Of a stretch of DNA of 64,000 nucleotides, positions 41,451 through 48,745 are shown one piece after another; the stretch's first letter is position 1; every line of letters starts with the position of its first letter. The position numbers and the translations under genes are program-made. The notes below the pieces were generated by a model, which saw only the letters and a program-made list of their open reading frames with translations, had not been told where the DNA came from and made no database searches. Source of the stretch: UMGS1649 sp045534225 (GTDB taxonomy: Bacteria; Bacillota; Clostridia; TANB77; CAG-465); NCBI GenBank assembly GCA_045534225.1, contig JAZSJJ010000008.1, forward strand, positions 14,286 through 78,285, read 5' to 3'.

Positions 41451-42098
41451 CTAAAATTTATTAGTAAGTTTACGCCAAGTACTACATCCAACAATTCCAT
41501 CAGATACTAAGTTGTTAGCTCGTTGGAAAGCTTTAACAGCGTTTAATGTTTTATTACCAAAGATACCATCTATGCCACCAGTAGAGTAACCTAAATATCC
41601 TAAGGCGTCTTGTAATACCATTACATAAACACCGCGACTTCTAAACTTAATTAATGGGTAACCACCAGTAGAACAAGCAGGTGTTCCATAACGTTTATCG
41701 AAATGCACCCAAGTAGGTGTTAATGCTTTTGGCTCTACATATGTAAATAATCTACTATCTATTGCAAGCTCACGTAGTCTATTTCTTGAAGCATTAGAGA
41801 ATGTTTGAGCAGTATCCATTGCAAGACCGGCATAATGTTGAGACATTCCGCTGTGGCCACCTTGCCAGATTCTCTTAAATGCATATCCTACATATATTGG
41901 TTTGCCCCACTGACGTCTTAATGAATTCCAAGCTTGCATAAAAGCTTTAGTAGTCCATAGTATATCTGACTTAGAACTTCCCTGAAATTCATCTACAGTT
42001 AAAGTGTTGCCAGTAACATATGGCATAGCTTCGTTTAAGTTTCTAGTATATTTTTCTATTTTATTTGTATCTTGGTTGTACACAAGTATTGTAGCCAT
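41451..42098 (-). CDS. M15-type peptidase with a C-terminal peptidoglycan-binding domain
   Basis: About 215 residues. The first two thirds hold a zinc-peptidase-like site: GMSQHYAGLAMDTAQT (His...Asp) and PTWVHFDKR (second His), the pattern of M15 D,D-peptidases. The last 65 residues form a PG_binding_1 domain (GVYVMVLQDALGYLGYSTGGIDGIFGNKTLNAVKAFQRANNLVSDGIVG). No signal peptide is evident. The start is ATG 42098 on the minus strand, with AGGAGG at 42108-42103. A SigK-like promoter lies upstream, so a role in spore cortex or mother-cell wall is plausible, not proven. Confidence 0.8.
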   Translation of the reverse strand: MATILVYNQDTNKIEKYTRNLNEAMPYVTGNTLTVDEFQGSSKSDILWTTKAFMQAWNSLRRQWGKPIYVGYAFKRIWQGGHSGMSQHYAGLAMDTAQTFSNASRNRLRELAIDSRLFTYVEPKALTPTWVHFDKRYGTPACSTGGYPLIKFRSRGVYVMVLQDALGYLGYSTGGIDGIFGNKTLNAVKAFQRANNLVSDGIVGCSTWRKLTNKF

Positions 42099-42117
42099 AA
42101 AATCCTCCTGTATATGA

Positions 42118-42144
42118 TAGTTTATGATTAAAGAATGAGTTGGT
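42118..42144 (-). promoter_or_regulatory. Candidate SigK-type promoter of the M15 peptidase gene
   Basis: On the minus strand: AC (42144-42143), 16-base spacer, CATAAACTA (42126-42118). The arrangement equals that ahead of the collagen-like gene. Confidence 0.45.
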
Positions 42145-42160
42145 GACAAATTGTCACCAA
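42140..42160. repeat. Inverted repeat between divergent genes
   Basis: TTGGTGACA (42140-42148), AAT, TGTCACCAA (42152-42160). Perfect 9-base arms; it overlaps the -35 region of the minus-strand promoter and could be an operator. Confidence 0.7.
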
Positions 42161-42180
42161 TTGAACAGGTTTACATAAAC

Positions 42181-42209
42181 TTGAAAATGATAGACGAGTG
42201 TGATATAAT
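42181..42209 (+). promoter_or_regulatory. Promoter of the 85-residue gene
   Basis: TTGAAA (42181-42186), 17-base spacer, TATAAT (42204-42209), TG at the extended position. Confidence 0.65.
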
Positions 42210-42238
42210 ATGGCGCGTATTAAAAAGGAGGTATTGTT

Positions 42239-42496
42239 ATGACTATAACAAACAAAAGTGGTATGGAATTAACCGTGTTCGGCAAGAAAATTCGTCAAGG
42301 CCAAACGAGAGACTTTTCTGCAAAATACGATAGCGGCATAATGGTATTTTCCGATGCTGGATGTTGCAAAGTATATGTGGAGGAGGGAATTGTAAAATTT
42401 AAATCCGAGGGAAATATTGAAGCAAAATATGGCATGAAAAGAGATAAACGCGGTCACAAAAGCGTAAATATTTACGCTAAAGGAAAAAAGGTATAA
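42239..42496 (+). CDS. Unknown 85-residue protein
   Basis: A small, basic, glycine- and lysine-rich protein (TITNKSGMELTVFGKKIRQGQTRDFSAKYDSGIMVFSDAGCCKVYVEEGIVKF), probably beta-rich. ATG 42239 is preceded by AAGGAGG. It is monocistronic with a promoter and strong terminator, and shows the orphan-type codon use. No family recognised. Confidence 0.7.
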   Translation: MTITNKSGMELTVFGKKIRQGQTRDFSAKYDSGIMVFSDAGCCKVYVEEGIVKFKSEGNIEAKYGMKRDKRGHKSVNIYAKGKKV

Positions 42497-42503
42497 TAAA
42501 AGG

Positions 42504-42534
42504 AAAGAGTCACACTAAGAAGTGTGACTCTTTT
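42504..42534. terminator. Terminator between the 85-residue gene and the candidate ncRNA
   Basis: AAAGAGTCACACT (42504-42516) and AGTGTGACTCTTT (42521-42533). T runs on both strands let it end transcription in either direction. Confidence 0.88.
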
Positions 42535-42544
42535 AATTTGCAAA

Positions 42545-42697
42545 TTAGGCAACAGCAATTGATAAAACCCTTATGTAAAGGTGGGTATCTGTCCCAACGT
42601 TTAGGATTCTCTAATATATAAGAGCATTCAACACCGGTTGGTGAATTCCTGATTCCCTATCAAATTCTTGTAGATTTTCAAATGTTCTGTTACCTTA
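42545..42697 (-). ncRNA. Candidate structured ncRNA (6S RNA-like)
   Basis: A 300-base gap between genes has no ORF but, read on the minus strand, has a promoter (TTTACA at 42731-42726, 17-base spacer, TAGAAT at 42708-42703) followed by a closed structure. GGTAACAG near the start pairs with CTGTTGCC near the end; inside, AATTTGATA pairs with TATCAATT, with a bulged T. A top hairpin, TTCACC-AACC-GGTG(T)TGAA, lies in the middle, and CACCTT...AAGGGT near the 3' part recalls 6S RNA. The RNA would be about 155 bases, or 190 to the shared terminator. 6S is the best guess; other ncRNAs are possible. Confidence 0.5.
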
Positions 42698-42702
42698 ACT
42701 TC

Positions 42703-42731
42703 ATTCTATCATGATAAAAAATATTTGTAAA
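42703..42731 (-). promoter_or_regulatory. Promoter of the candidate ncRNA
   Basis: Minus strand: TTTACA (42731-42726), 17-base spacer, TAGAAT (42708-42703), with TG at the extended -10 position. Confidence 0.6.
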
Positions 42732-42802
42732 TAGGTTAATATAATAAATTTAGTGGTAATATTTTCTAGCTAAAACTTTATATAAAAAATCGAAAAATTT
42801 AG

Positions 42803-42831
42803 TTGACATTCTTTTTGTGGTGTGTTAATAT
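42803..42831 (+). promoter_or_regulatory. Promoter of tRNA-Leu
   Basis: TTGACA (42803-42808), 17-base spacer, TAATAT (42826-42831). Confidence 0.7.
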
Positions 42832-42843
42832 ATATACATGCCC

Positions 42844-42928
42844 GCGAGTATGGCGGAATTGGCAGACGCGCCAGACTTAGAATCTGGTACCAACAGGTGT
42901 GTAGGTTCAAGTCCTATTACTCGCACCA
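42844..42928 (+). tRNA. tRNA-Leu (UAG anticodon)
   Basis: An 85-base class II tRNA with the CCA end encoded. The acceptor stem GCGAGTA (42844-42850) pairs with TACTCGC; the anticodon stem is CCAGA/TCTGG with loop CTTAGAA, so the anticodon is UAG (reads CUA). The long variable arm and TTCAAGTCC-type T-loop fit tRNA-Leu. It has its own promoter and a terminator directly behind it. Confidence 0.95.
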
Positions 42929-42932
42929 AAGA

Positions 42933-42959
42933 GAACTACATAAGTAGTTCTTTTTTTTT
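42933..42959 (+). terminator. Terminator of tRNA-Leu
   Basis: GAACTAC (42933-42939), ATAA, GTAGTTC (42944-42950), T9. Confidence 0.9.
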
Positions 42960-43034
42960 ATGCCTTTTTGTTGACAAATAAATAGAAAATAATATATATT
43001 TTATTTGTAAAAAATGTTAACAAAGGAGGAAAAA

Positions 43035-44441
43035 ATGAAGAAGGGTATATCATTAATAGTTTTAGTCATTACAATAATAGTAATGATAATACTTGCAGCA
43101 AGTGTAGTATTAACGCTTAGCAATACAGGTATAATTAATAGAGCAACCGAGGCAACTGAAAGTACAAATTTAAAGAATGTACAACAATTAGCAACACTAA
43201 TATGGTCAGAAGCATATTTGGATAAAACCCCAGATTTAAATGCGGATTATATTAAAGATAAATTAGAAGATGAAGGTATAAATACAGATAATTATGAAAT
43301 TATTGTAGGAAATGGTGGAGTAACAGTAACACTAAAACCAAGTACGGGTAATACAGTTAGTGAAACAACGGCAGAGGGCGTTCCTATTCCAGTTGGATTT
43401 GTAAAATCACCATATGAAGGGGAAGGGACAAAAGCAGGCGGCTTAGTAATTTATGCGCTAACAGAAACTGAAATTGCTAATGGCGTAACAGACATAAGAA
43501 CTATTGACGCATCGCATCAAGTTTCTATGGAAACAAGAAACCAATTTGTATGGGTACCAGTAAATAACTTTAAAACAGAATTTGCAAGACAATCTATTCC
43601 GTTTTCTTGGGGAAGCCCACCAACACTTTCGAGTGTAGTAGGAGAAGGCTACTGGGAACTACAATTAGATGAAAATAATATGCCAGTAGCAGATCAAGCT
43701 ACTACATATATTTCTGAAAAAACTTTATCTGAATCAATAGCTATGTATAATAGTGTAAGTAAATATGGCGGCTTCTATATGGGAAGATATGAAGTAGGAG
43801 CAAAGAATATAGAAAATGACGAAACAATGGGATACATAGGAACAAGTGAATTTTCTATAACAATGGGAAAATATCCATATGCTGATGCATTTTGGGGCGC
43901 AAGCATGACTAATGAAGAATTAGCAGGCTCTGCAATAACTATAGCAAGAAACTTCTATCCAGAAACTAATACAAATTATGGAGCGGTATCTACATTAGCA
44001 TATGGCGCACAATGGGATAGAACTATGGTATGGTGGACGGAGCAAGATGCTAGTATAGATTTGGCGGATAGCACAAGCTATGGTTTATTCTATGATTCAG
44101 TAATAACAACTGATGATTTAAATGAAAATGCAAAATATTCTGTATTTGATGGTACTAAATATTCTACATGGGCAGCAGCTACATCTAGAGGGAAGACAGA
44201 GGCGTTTTGGTTAATGACTACCGGAGCATATAAGAAAGCAAGCGTTTTAAATATATATGATATGGCAGGAAGTTTACGTGAATGGACGATGGAAGCATAT
44301 TCAACAAATATGCACGTAGTAAGAGGAGGACATTTCTATTTCCAAGGGGATGGAGATCCTATAATATCTCGTTTAGGTGCAAGTTTAATGTGGCATGATG
44401 AAAGAGGATATGGCGCAAGAGTTGCATTGTATGTAAAATAA
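43035..44441 (+). CDS. Pilin-like anchored protein with a formylglycine-generating-enzyme-like domain
   Basis: About 468 residues. It begins MKKGISLIVLVITIIVMIILA, a prepilin-like signal with a hydrophobic helix but no glutamate at position 5 of the mature end. A short helical stretch (residues 30-95) follows, then a SUMF1/FGE-like domain: GGFYMGRYEVGAKN near residue 245, then a tryptophan-rich middle (AQWDRTMVWW) and the end LREWTMEAYSTNMHVVRGGHFYF...GYGARVALYVK. The FGE fold is often a binding or scaffold domain outside the cell. Whether catalytic cysteines are present is doubtful, since I see none in the C-terminal half. ATG 43035 follows AAAGGAGG. Confidence 0.8.
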   Translation: MKKGISLIVLVITIIVMIILAASVVLTLSNTGIINRATEATESTNLKNVQQLATLIWSEAYLDKTPDLNADYIKDKLEDEGINTDNYEIIVGNGGVTVTLKPSTGNTVSETTAEGVPIPVGFVKSPYEGEGTKAGGLVIYALTETEIANGVTDIRTIDASHQVSMETRNQFVWVPVNNFKTEFARQSIPFSWGSPPTLSSVVGEGYWELQLDENNMPVADQATTYISEKTLSESIAMYNSVSKYGGFYMGRYEVGAKNIENDETMGYIGTSEFSITMGKYPYADAFWGASMTNEELAGSAITIARNFYPETNTNYGAVSTLAYGAQWDRTMVWWTEQDASIDLADSTSYGLFYDSVITTDDLNENAKYSVFDGTKYSTWAAATSRGKTEAFWLMTTGAYKKASVLNIYDMAGSLREWTMEAYSTNMHVVRGGHFYFQGDGDPIISRLGASLMWHDERGYGARVALYVK

Positions 44442-44454
44442 ATATATTGATTAT

Positions 44455-44493
44455 AAAAAGTAACTAATTATTTGGTATAATTAGTTACTTTTT
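44455..44493 (+). terminator. Terminator after the FGE-like pilin gene
   Basis: AAAAAGTAACTAATTA (44455-44470), short loop, TAATTAGTTACTTTTT (44478-44493). Confidence 0.88.
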
Positions 44494-44548
44494 ATTGTTA
44501 TAAGATTGGCTATGTGATACTATGTATTTATATAATTAAGGGGGAAAT

Positions 44549-45658
44549 ATGGAAACTAGAAAGAAGATAATTATAGTAGCAGCTATAATAATAGCTTTAG
44601 CTACAGTTGCAATAGTTTGTCTAAATGAAGTAGGAATGCTAACAAGAGGCAAAACTAAACTTGAAAGAACAAATGGAACAACAGTAGTTCCAACCATGCT
44701 TGATGAATTAACAGCAGATAGTACATGGTGTGGAACATTTCAATTAATATGGAATGATATGAAAAATGAAGTAGTTAAGAAAGATGTTGTGTTTACACCG
44801 CAAGAAGTTATGGCAGATAATTTAAATAAAGAAACATTTACTGAGAGTATGTTGTCTGAAGAATACTATTACAAAACATATGGTCTAAAATCTTTAGAAT
44901 TAAAAGAAGAAATAGAAAAGGGAATAAAAGAGAAATTTAACCAAACAAGTGATATATTAGATAAATTTGATTGGTCTGAAGAAGCATTAAATGATCCGAA
45001 TGATCGTTCTACAAACAGATATTTCTTCTATACAATGTTATATAGAGAATTTGAATATGAAAAGGAATTCGATAAACTACCAGATGGAAAATTTGGTGAA
45101 TATACTGGAATAAAATACTTTGGTATAGATAAAAATACAAAGGATAAAGTTGGTAACCAAATAGATGTATTGTATTACAATTCAGAAGATGACTTTGCAT
45201 TATTAATAAATACTAAATCTAATGATGAAGTAATATTTGTAAAGAACCCACAAGGGACTACTTTTAAAGCAATATATGAAGATATGTTATCTCAAGCTTC
45301 AAAGTATGAAGGAGATAAAAATTTTAAAGCAATAGACGAATTTAAGGCCCCAATGTTAGAGTACAATGAAGAAAGAGAATATACTGAACTTCAAGACAAA
45401 GAATTTCCAACTGCGTTTGGTACAGGAACTATAATTAAGACAATACAAACAATTAAATTTGAACTTAATGAAAAAGGCGGAAAAATTAAAAGTGAAGCTG
45501 CTATGGATATGCAGGATACAGCGGCTATAGTTATAGATAAGAAACCAACTCCAAGATATTTCTATGTAGATGATACGTTTGCTATATTCCTAAGAGAAAA
45601 AGGTAAACCTATGCCATACTTTGCAGGTAGAGTTGAAGATATAACTAAATATCAATAA
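44549..45658 (+). CDS. Serpin-like membrane-anchored protein
   Basis: A 369-residue protein with an N-terminal membrane anchor (IIIVAAIIIALATVAIVCL) and an external domain. The C-terminal 70 residues resemble a serpin: TIKFELNEKGGKIKSEAAM is like the serpin hinge (VNEEGTEAAAAT), and YFYVDDTFAIFLREKGKPMPYFAGRVEDI is like the C-terminal strands (FxADRPFLFxI...ILFMGRV). The middle (RYFFYTMLYREFEYEKEF; FKAPMLEYNEEREYTEL) also fits in order. Identity is low and the full fold is not proven. ATG 44549 follows AGGGGG. It lies between pilin-like genes and a terminator. Confidence 0.55.
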   Translation: METRKKIIIVAAIIIALATVAIVCLNEVGMLTRGKTKLERTNGTTVVPTMLDELTADSTWCGTFQLIWNDMKNEVVKKDVVFTPQEVMADNLNKETFTESMLSEEYYYKTYGLKSLELKEEIEKGIKEKFNQTSDILDKFDWSEEALNDPNDRSTNRYFFYTMLYREFEYEKEFDKLPDGKFGEYTGIKYFGIDKNTKDKVGNQIDVLYYNSEDDFALLINTKSNDEVIFVKNPQGTTFKAIYEDMLSQASKYEGDKNFKAIDEFKAPMLEYNEEREYTELQDKEFPTAFGTGTIIKTIQTIKFELNEKGGKIKSEAAMDMQDTAAIVIDKKPTPRYFYVDDTFAIFLREKGKPMPYFAGRVEDITKYQ

Positions 45659-45675
45659 AATAATAAATAAAGCGT

Positions 45676-45705
45676 AATAACCGGTTACTCATGTAACCGG
45701 TTATT
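45676..45705. terminator. Terminator between the serpin-like gene and a convergent small gene
   Basis: AATAACCGGTTAC (45676-45688), TCAT, GTAACCGGTTATT (45693-45705). The T tract is short on both strands. Confidence 0.75.
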
Positions 45706-45711
45706 ATAGTC

Positions 45712-45972
45712 TTAATGGATAATTAAATTTGCAATTAAATTGGTAAGCCAAAATGCTATTAAACAAGAACGGATGATGCTTTCTTTTTTATCTTTGTTAA
45801 TAATGCTACAAATAAGTCCAATAAGGACTAAGGTGCTAATCAATGAACACATAAAAATATGTGAAACAAAATTGAAAGCGGCTATTTGTAAGAATAATGT
45901 AATAAACATAATGATGTAAGCAAATCCAGTTGTTGCATTACCAACCACTTCTACTTTTCTTGGATCAATCAT
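45712..45972 (-). CDS. Unknown small membrane protein
   Basis: An 86-residue protein with three hydrophobic segments (TGFAYIIMFITLFLQIAAF, FMCSLISTLVLIGLICSII, SCLIAFWLTNLIANLII). The start at 45972 follows GGAGGGTGGT on the minus strand, and a TTGAGT-17-TATAAT promoter lies near 46040-46070. No family recognised. Confidence 0.68.
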   Translation of the reverse strand: MIDPRKVEVVGNATTGFAYIIMFITLFLQIAAFNFVSHIFMCSLISTLVLIGLICSIINKDKKESIIRSCLIAFWLTNLIANLIIH

Positions 45973-46138
45973 ACCACCCTCCAGTTGTAAGTATTCCTAT
46001 TGCTTTTAAGCTTTAGGTTAAATAAGACTATGTATATATTATACTACAATTTAAATAAAAACTCAATTTGAATACTATTATTAGTTATAGATAAACAAAT
46101 GTAAATTATTATCATACACTATATGGGAGGTAATTTAT

Positions 46139-47059
46139 ATGGAAGCGGATTATTGCTTTGGAAATCATTGTTTTAATTATTATGGAGATATTGGAATAAA
46201 ACACACAAAATACAATATATTAGCACCTGCACAGGAACAAGATAAACAACCCGGATTAGAATACTTAATGACACCTAAACCTATTTTTGATAATCCTAAT
46301 TACAAGGGAAGTGGGAAGCTATTAAATAAGGTGGCTATAATTACAGGTGGAGATAGCGGACTTGGTAGAGCTGCTGCTATTGCATTTGTTAAAGAGGGAG
46401 CAAAAGTAGTACTACCATATTATGATGAACATATTGATGCAGAAGGTACAAAAAGTTACATAGAAAGAATGGGTGGAGAATGTTTAATATTATCTGGAGA
46501 TATTAGAGATAAAGAGTTCTCTAAAAAGATTGTAGAAGAAACATTAAATAGATTTGGGAAAATAGATATACTTGTAAATAATGCAGGAGTACAATATCAG
46601 CAAGACGATTTAACTTGTATTACAGATGAGCAATTCGATAAAACATTGAAAGTAAATGTTTATGGAATGTTCTATTTAACTAAAGAGGTGCTACCGTATT
46701 TAAGAAGTGGGGCTAGTATTATAAATATAAGTTCTGTTACAGCATTTTATGGTGAACCACAATTAATAGACTACGTTACATCGAAAGCAGCTATGATTGG
46801 TTTTACTAGAGCGCTTGCTAGAAGTTTAGCGCTAAAAAACATAAGAGTTAACGCTATAGCACCAGGATACTTTTGGACACCGCTTCAACCAGCATGTTGG
46901 GTAAAAGAAAGAATACCGTCACTTGGAGCAGATGCCGCTATGGCAAGAATGGCTATGCCATATGAACTAGCACCTACATTTGTGTTTTTAGCTTCAGACG
47001 ATTCAAGCTATGTTACAGGCCAAATCATTCATAATAATGGTGGTCAGGTAATGGGATAA
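46139..47059 (+). CDS. SDR-family NAD(P)-dependent oxidoreductase
   Basis: A 306-residue classical short-chain dehydrogenase of the YhdF/YhxD type, with an N-terminal extension (PAQEQDKQPGLEYLMTPKP) before the Rossmann fold. TGGDSGLGRA binds cofactor; NNAG follows; SSVTAFYG supplies the catalytic serine and YVTSK the Tyr-X3-Lys pair. Substrate unknown; these enzymes are often stress-related in spore formers. ATG 46139 follows GGGAGG. It ends at a terminator shared with the convergent flippase. Confidence 0.9.
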   Translation: MEADYCFGNHCFNYYGDIGIKHTKYNILAPAQEQDKQPGLEYLMTPKPIFDNPNYKGSGKLLNKVAIITGGDSGLGRAAAIAFVKEGAKVVLPYYDEHIDAEGTKSYIERMGGECLILSGDIRDKEFSKKIVEETLNRFGKIDILVNNAGVQYQQDDLTCITDEQFDKTLKVNVYGMFYLTKEVLPYLRSGASIINISSVTAFYGEPQLIDYVTSKAAMIGFTRALARSLALKNIRVNAIAPGYFWTPLQPACWVKERIPSLGADAAMARMAMPYELAPTFVFLASDDSSYVTGQIIHNNGGQVMG

Positions 47060-47089
47060 AGAAAGGTTAATTTAATTAACCTTTCTTTT
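47058..47089. terminator. Bidirectional terminator, SDR gene and flippase
   Basis: AAAGAAAGGTTAA (47058-47070) pairs with TTAACCTTTCTTT (47076-47088). The minus-strand arm overlaps the last codons of the flippase gene. Confidence 0.85.
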
Positions 47090-48545
47090 AATATCTAAGA
47101 ATTGGAGTAAAAACAAATATATTAAAATTACTAATGTTAGTTTTAATATTAATGGTACGGTGAAAAAGTTTGTTATAAATAATGCAATTGTTATACAAAT
47201 TACGGGAAAAACAACCCATTCAAAGTATTTAAATTTTAGATTTGCAGTTTTGAACAATGTATTAACGCTTATTATATAGTTCAAGGCTTCACTTATGTAG
47301 AGTACAATTATATATCCAATTGCACCGAATTTAGGTAAAAGAAAGTATATAAAAGATATAGATATTACCATATCAAAGATATTGCAAACCATAACGCTAA
47401 CTTGTTTACCTAATCCTTTTAATATGTTGTCTATAACATTATCTAGATATATTAAAGAGATAAGAGGTGCTATTAATTTTATATAATGTCCAGCTTCAAA
47501 ATTATTGTAAATTAAGTAACCTATTGCATTTCCGAAAAAACATTAATATTCCTGTTAGTCCTATGGAAAAGTATAATGTTATTTTGAATAATTTGTGAAT
47601 ATCTTTTCCCATTTCTTGTTTTTTATTACTTACGCTGTATCTAGAAAATTCCGGTACTAGAAGTGAACTAAAAGAATAGACAATTACACTTCCAAACATT
47701 ATTATTGGCATTGCCATTCCGGTTATTATTCCATAGTTTTGTAATGCTAGTTCATAAGACATGCCAGTAAGTTTCAACCTTAATGGAATTAATATGTGCT
47801 TTATACTATTTAATCCAGCACGTATATATGAAGTTATTGCTATAGGCACAGCTATTTTAAGTATCCTTAAATGTATCTTTTTAGGTTTAGTTAGACTCGC
47901 TGAAATAAAATAGTTAGATTCTTTTAGATATACCAAGTAATGAAATATTAGTGAGGCTATTTCAGAAATGGTAGTACCTAGTACTAAACAAAGGACAGCT
48001 GAGTTTACATCTTTGGCAAAAATGTTTAGAGTAATAAACACAACAATTATTCTAACAAACTGTGTAGCAATTTGGTTTATAGATGAACTTAGTACATTTC
48101 TTTTGGCAAGAAAATAACTAGACAAAGACAAGCTAAGTGCGATAAATGGTAAAGACAACGCAAGTACGTATATTATTAGATTAGATACTTTGCTAAATAA
48201 TATTTCTTTAGTTATATATGGTGTAAAAAGAGATAGAATAATAAAACTTAATACACCTGTAATAACGCTAAAGAAGATTGAAGCTTTAAGTATATATTTA
48301 GTATCAGTATTAGAATCTTTTTCTAATTCTTCTGAAATTACTTTTGTAGTAGAAAGATTAATACCAGAACTTGCAACAGTTATTCCAAAAAAGTATATAG
48401 ATGAAATAAGTCCAAATACACCTAATGTTTCTGAACCTATTTTATTTGCAACATATATATCAAATAAAGAGGATATTACTTTTGTTATTAATGAAGTGAA
48501 GATTAATATCATACTGTTTACCAAAAATGTTTGAGATTTTTTCAA
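47072..48545 (-). pseudogene. SpoVB-like polysaccharide flippase with a frameshift
   Basis: Together about 490 residues and some fourteen membrane helices of the MATE/oligosaccharide-flippase superfamily; SpoVB is involved in spore cortex assembly. The first 345 residues (from TTG 48545, behind AGGTG) read cleanly through PTITSY-type repeats of the family. The frame then breaks at a run of six A (plus strand 47535-47540); removing one base gives FFGNAIGYLIYNNFEAGHYIKLIAPLISLIYL and joins the frame that ends at 47072. A one-base error in a homopolymer is the likeliest cause; a true pseudogene cannot be excluded. Confidence 0.82.
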
Positions 48546-48612
48546 GTTAATTCACCTAAAACAATATATGAAAAGATGAGTATTAGTATGAAACAATATA
48601 CTTTTAATCTAC

Positions 48613-48641
48613 TTGCAAAAATAAAGGTGATATAGTATAAT
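48613..48641 (+). promoter_or_regulatory. Promoter of pnp
   Basis: TTGCAA (48613-48618), 17-base spacer, TATAAT (48636-48641). Transcription begins about 48648, at the foot of the leader hairpin. Confidence 0.7.
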
Positions 48642-48648
48642 AATTTCA

Positions 48649-48727
48649 GCTTTTAGGGTAGGGTGTAGTAATAATTTGTGAGGCTTAAAAGACTAGGCTT
48701 TAGAAATTATTACTTCCCCTAAAAAAG
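48649..48727 (+). promoter_or_regulatory. Structured leader of pnp
   Basis: TTTTAGGG (48651-48658) pairs with CCCTAAAA (48717-48724); AGTAATAATTT (48667-48677) pairs with AAATTATTACT (48704-48714). The result is one long stem at the 5' end, with an apical region holding a repeat of AGGCTT, then AAGGAGG. It resembles the arrangement in E. coli, where RNase III cuts the pnp leader and PNPase autoregulates. Confidence 0.7.
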
Positions 48728-48745
48728 CAGAAGGAGGAAACATTT

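Noticed and set aside
43035..44441. Diversity-generating retroelement around the FGE-like gene
   Set aside because: No reverse transcriptase, accessory protein or template repeat is present within the window.
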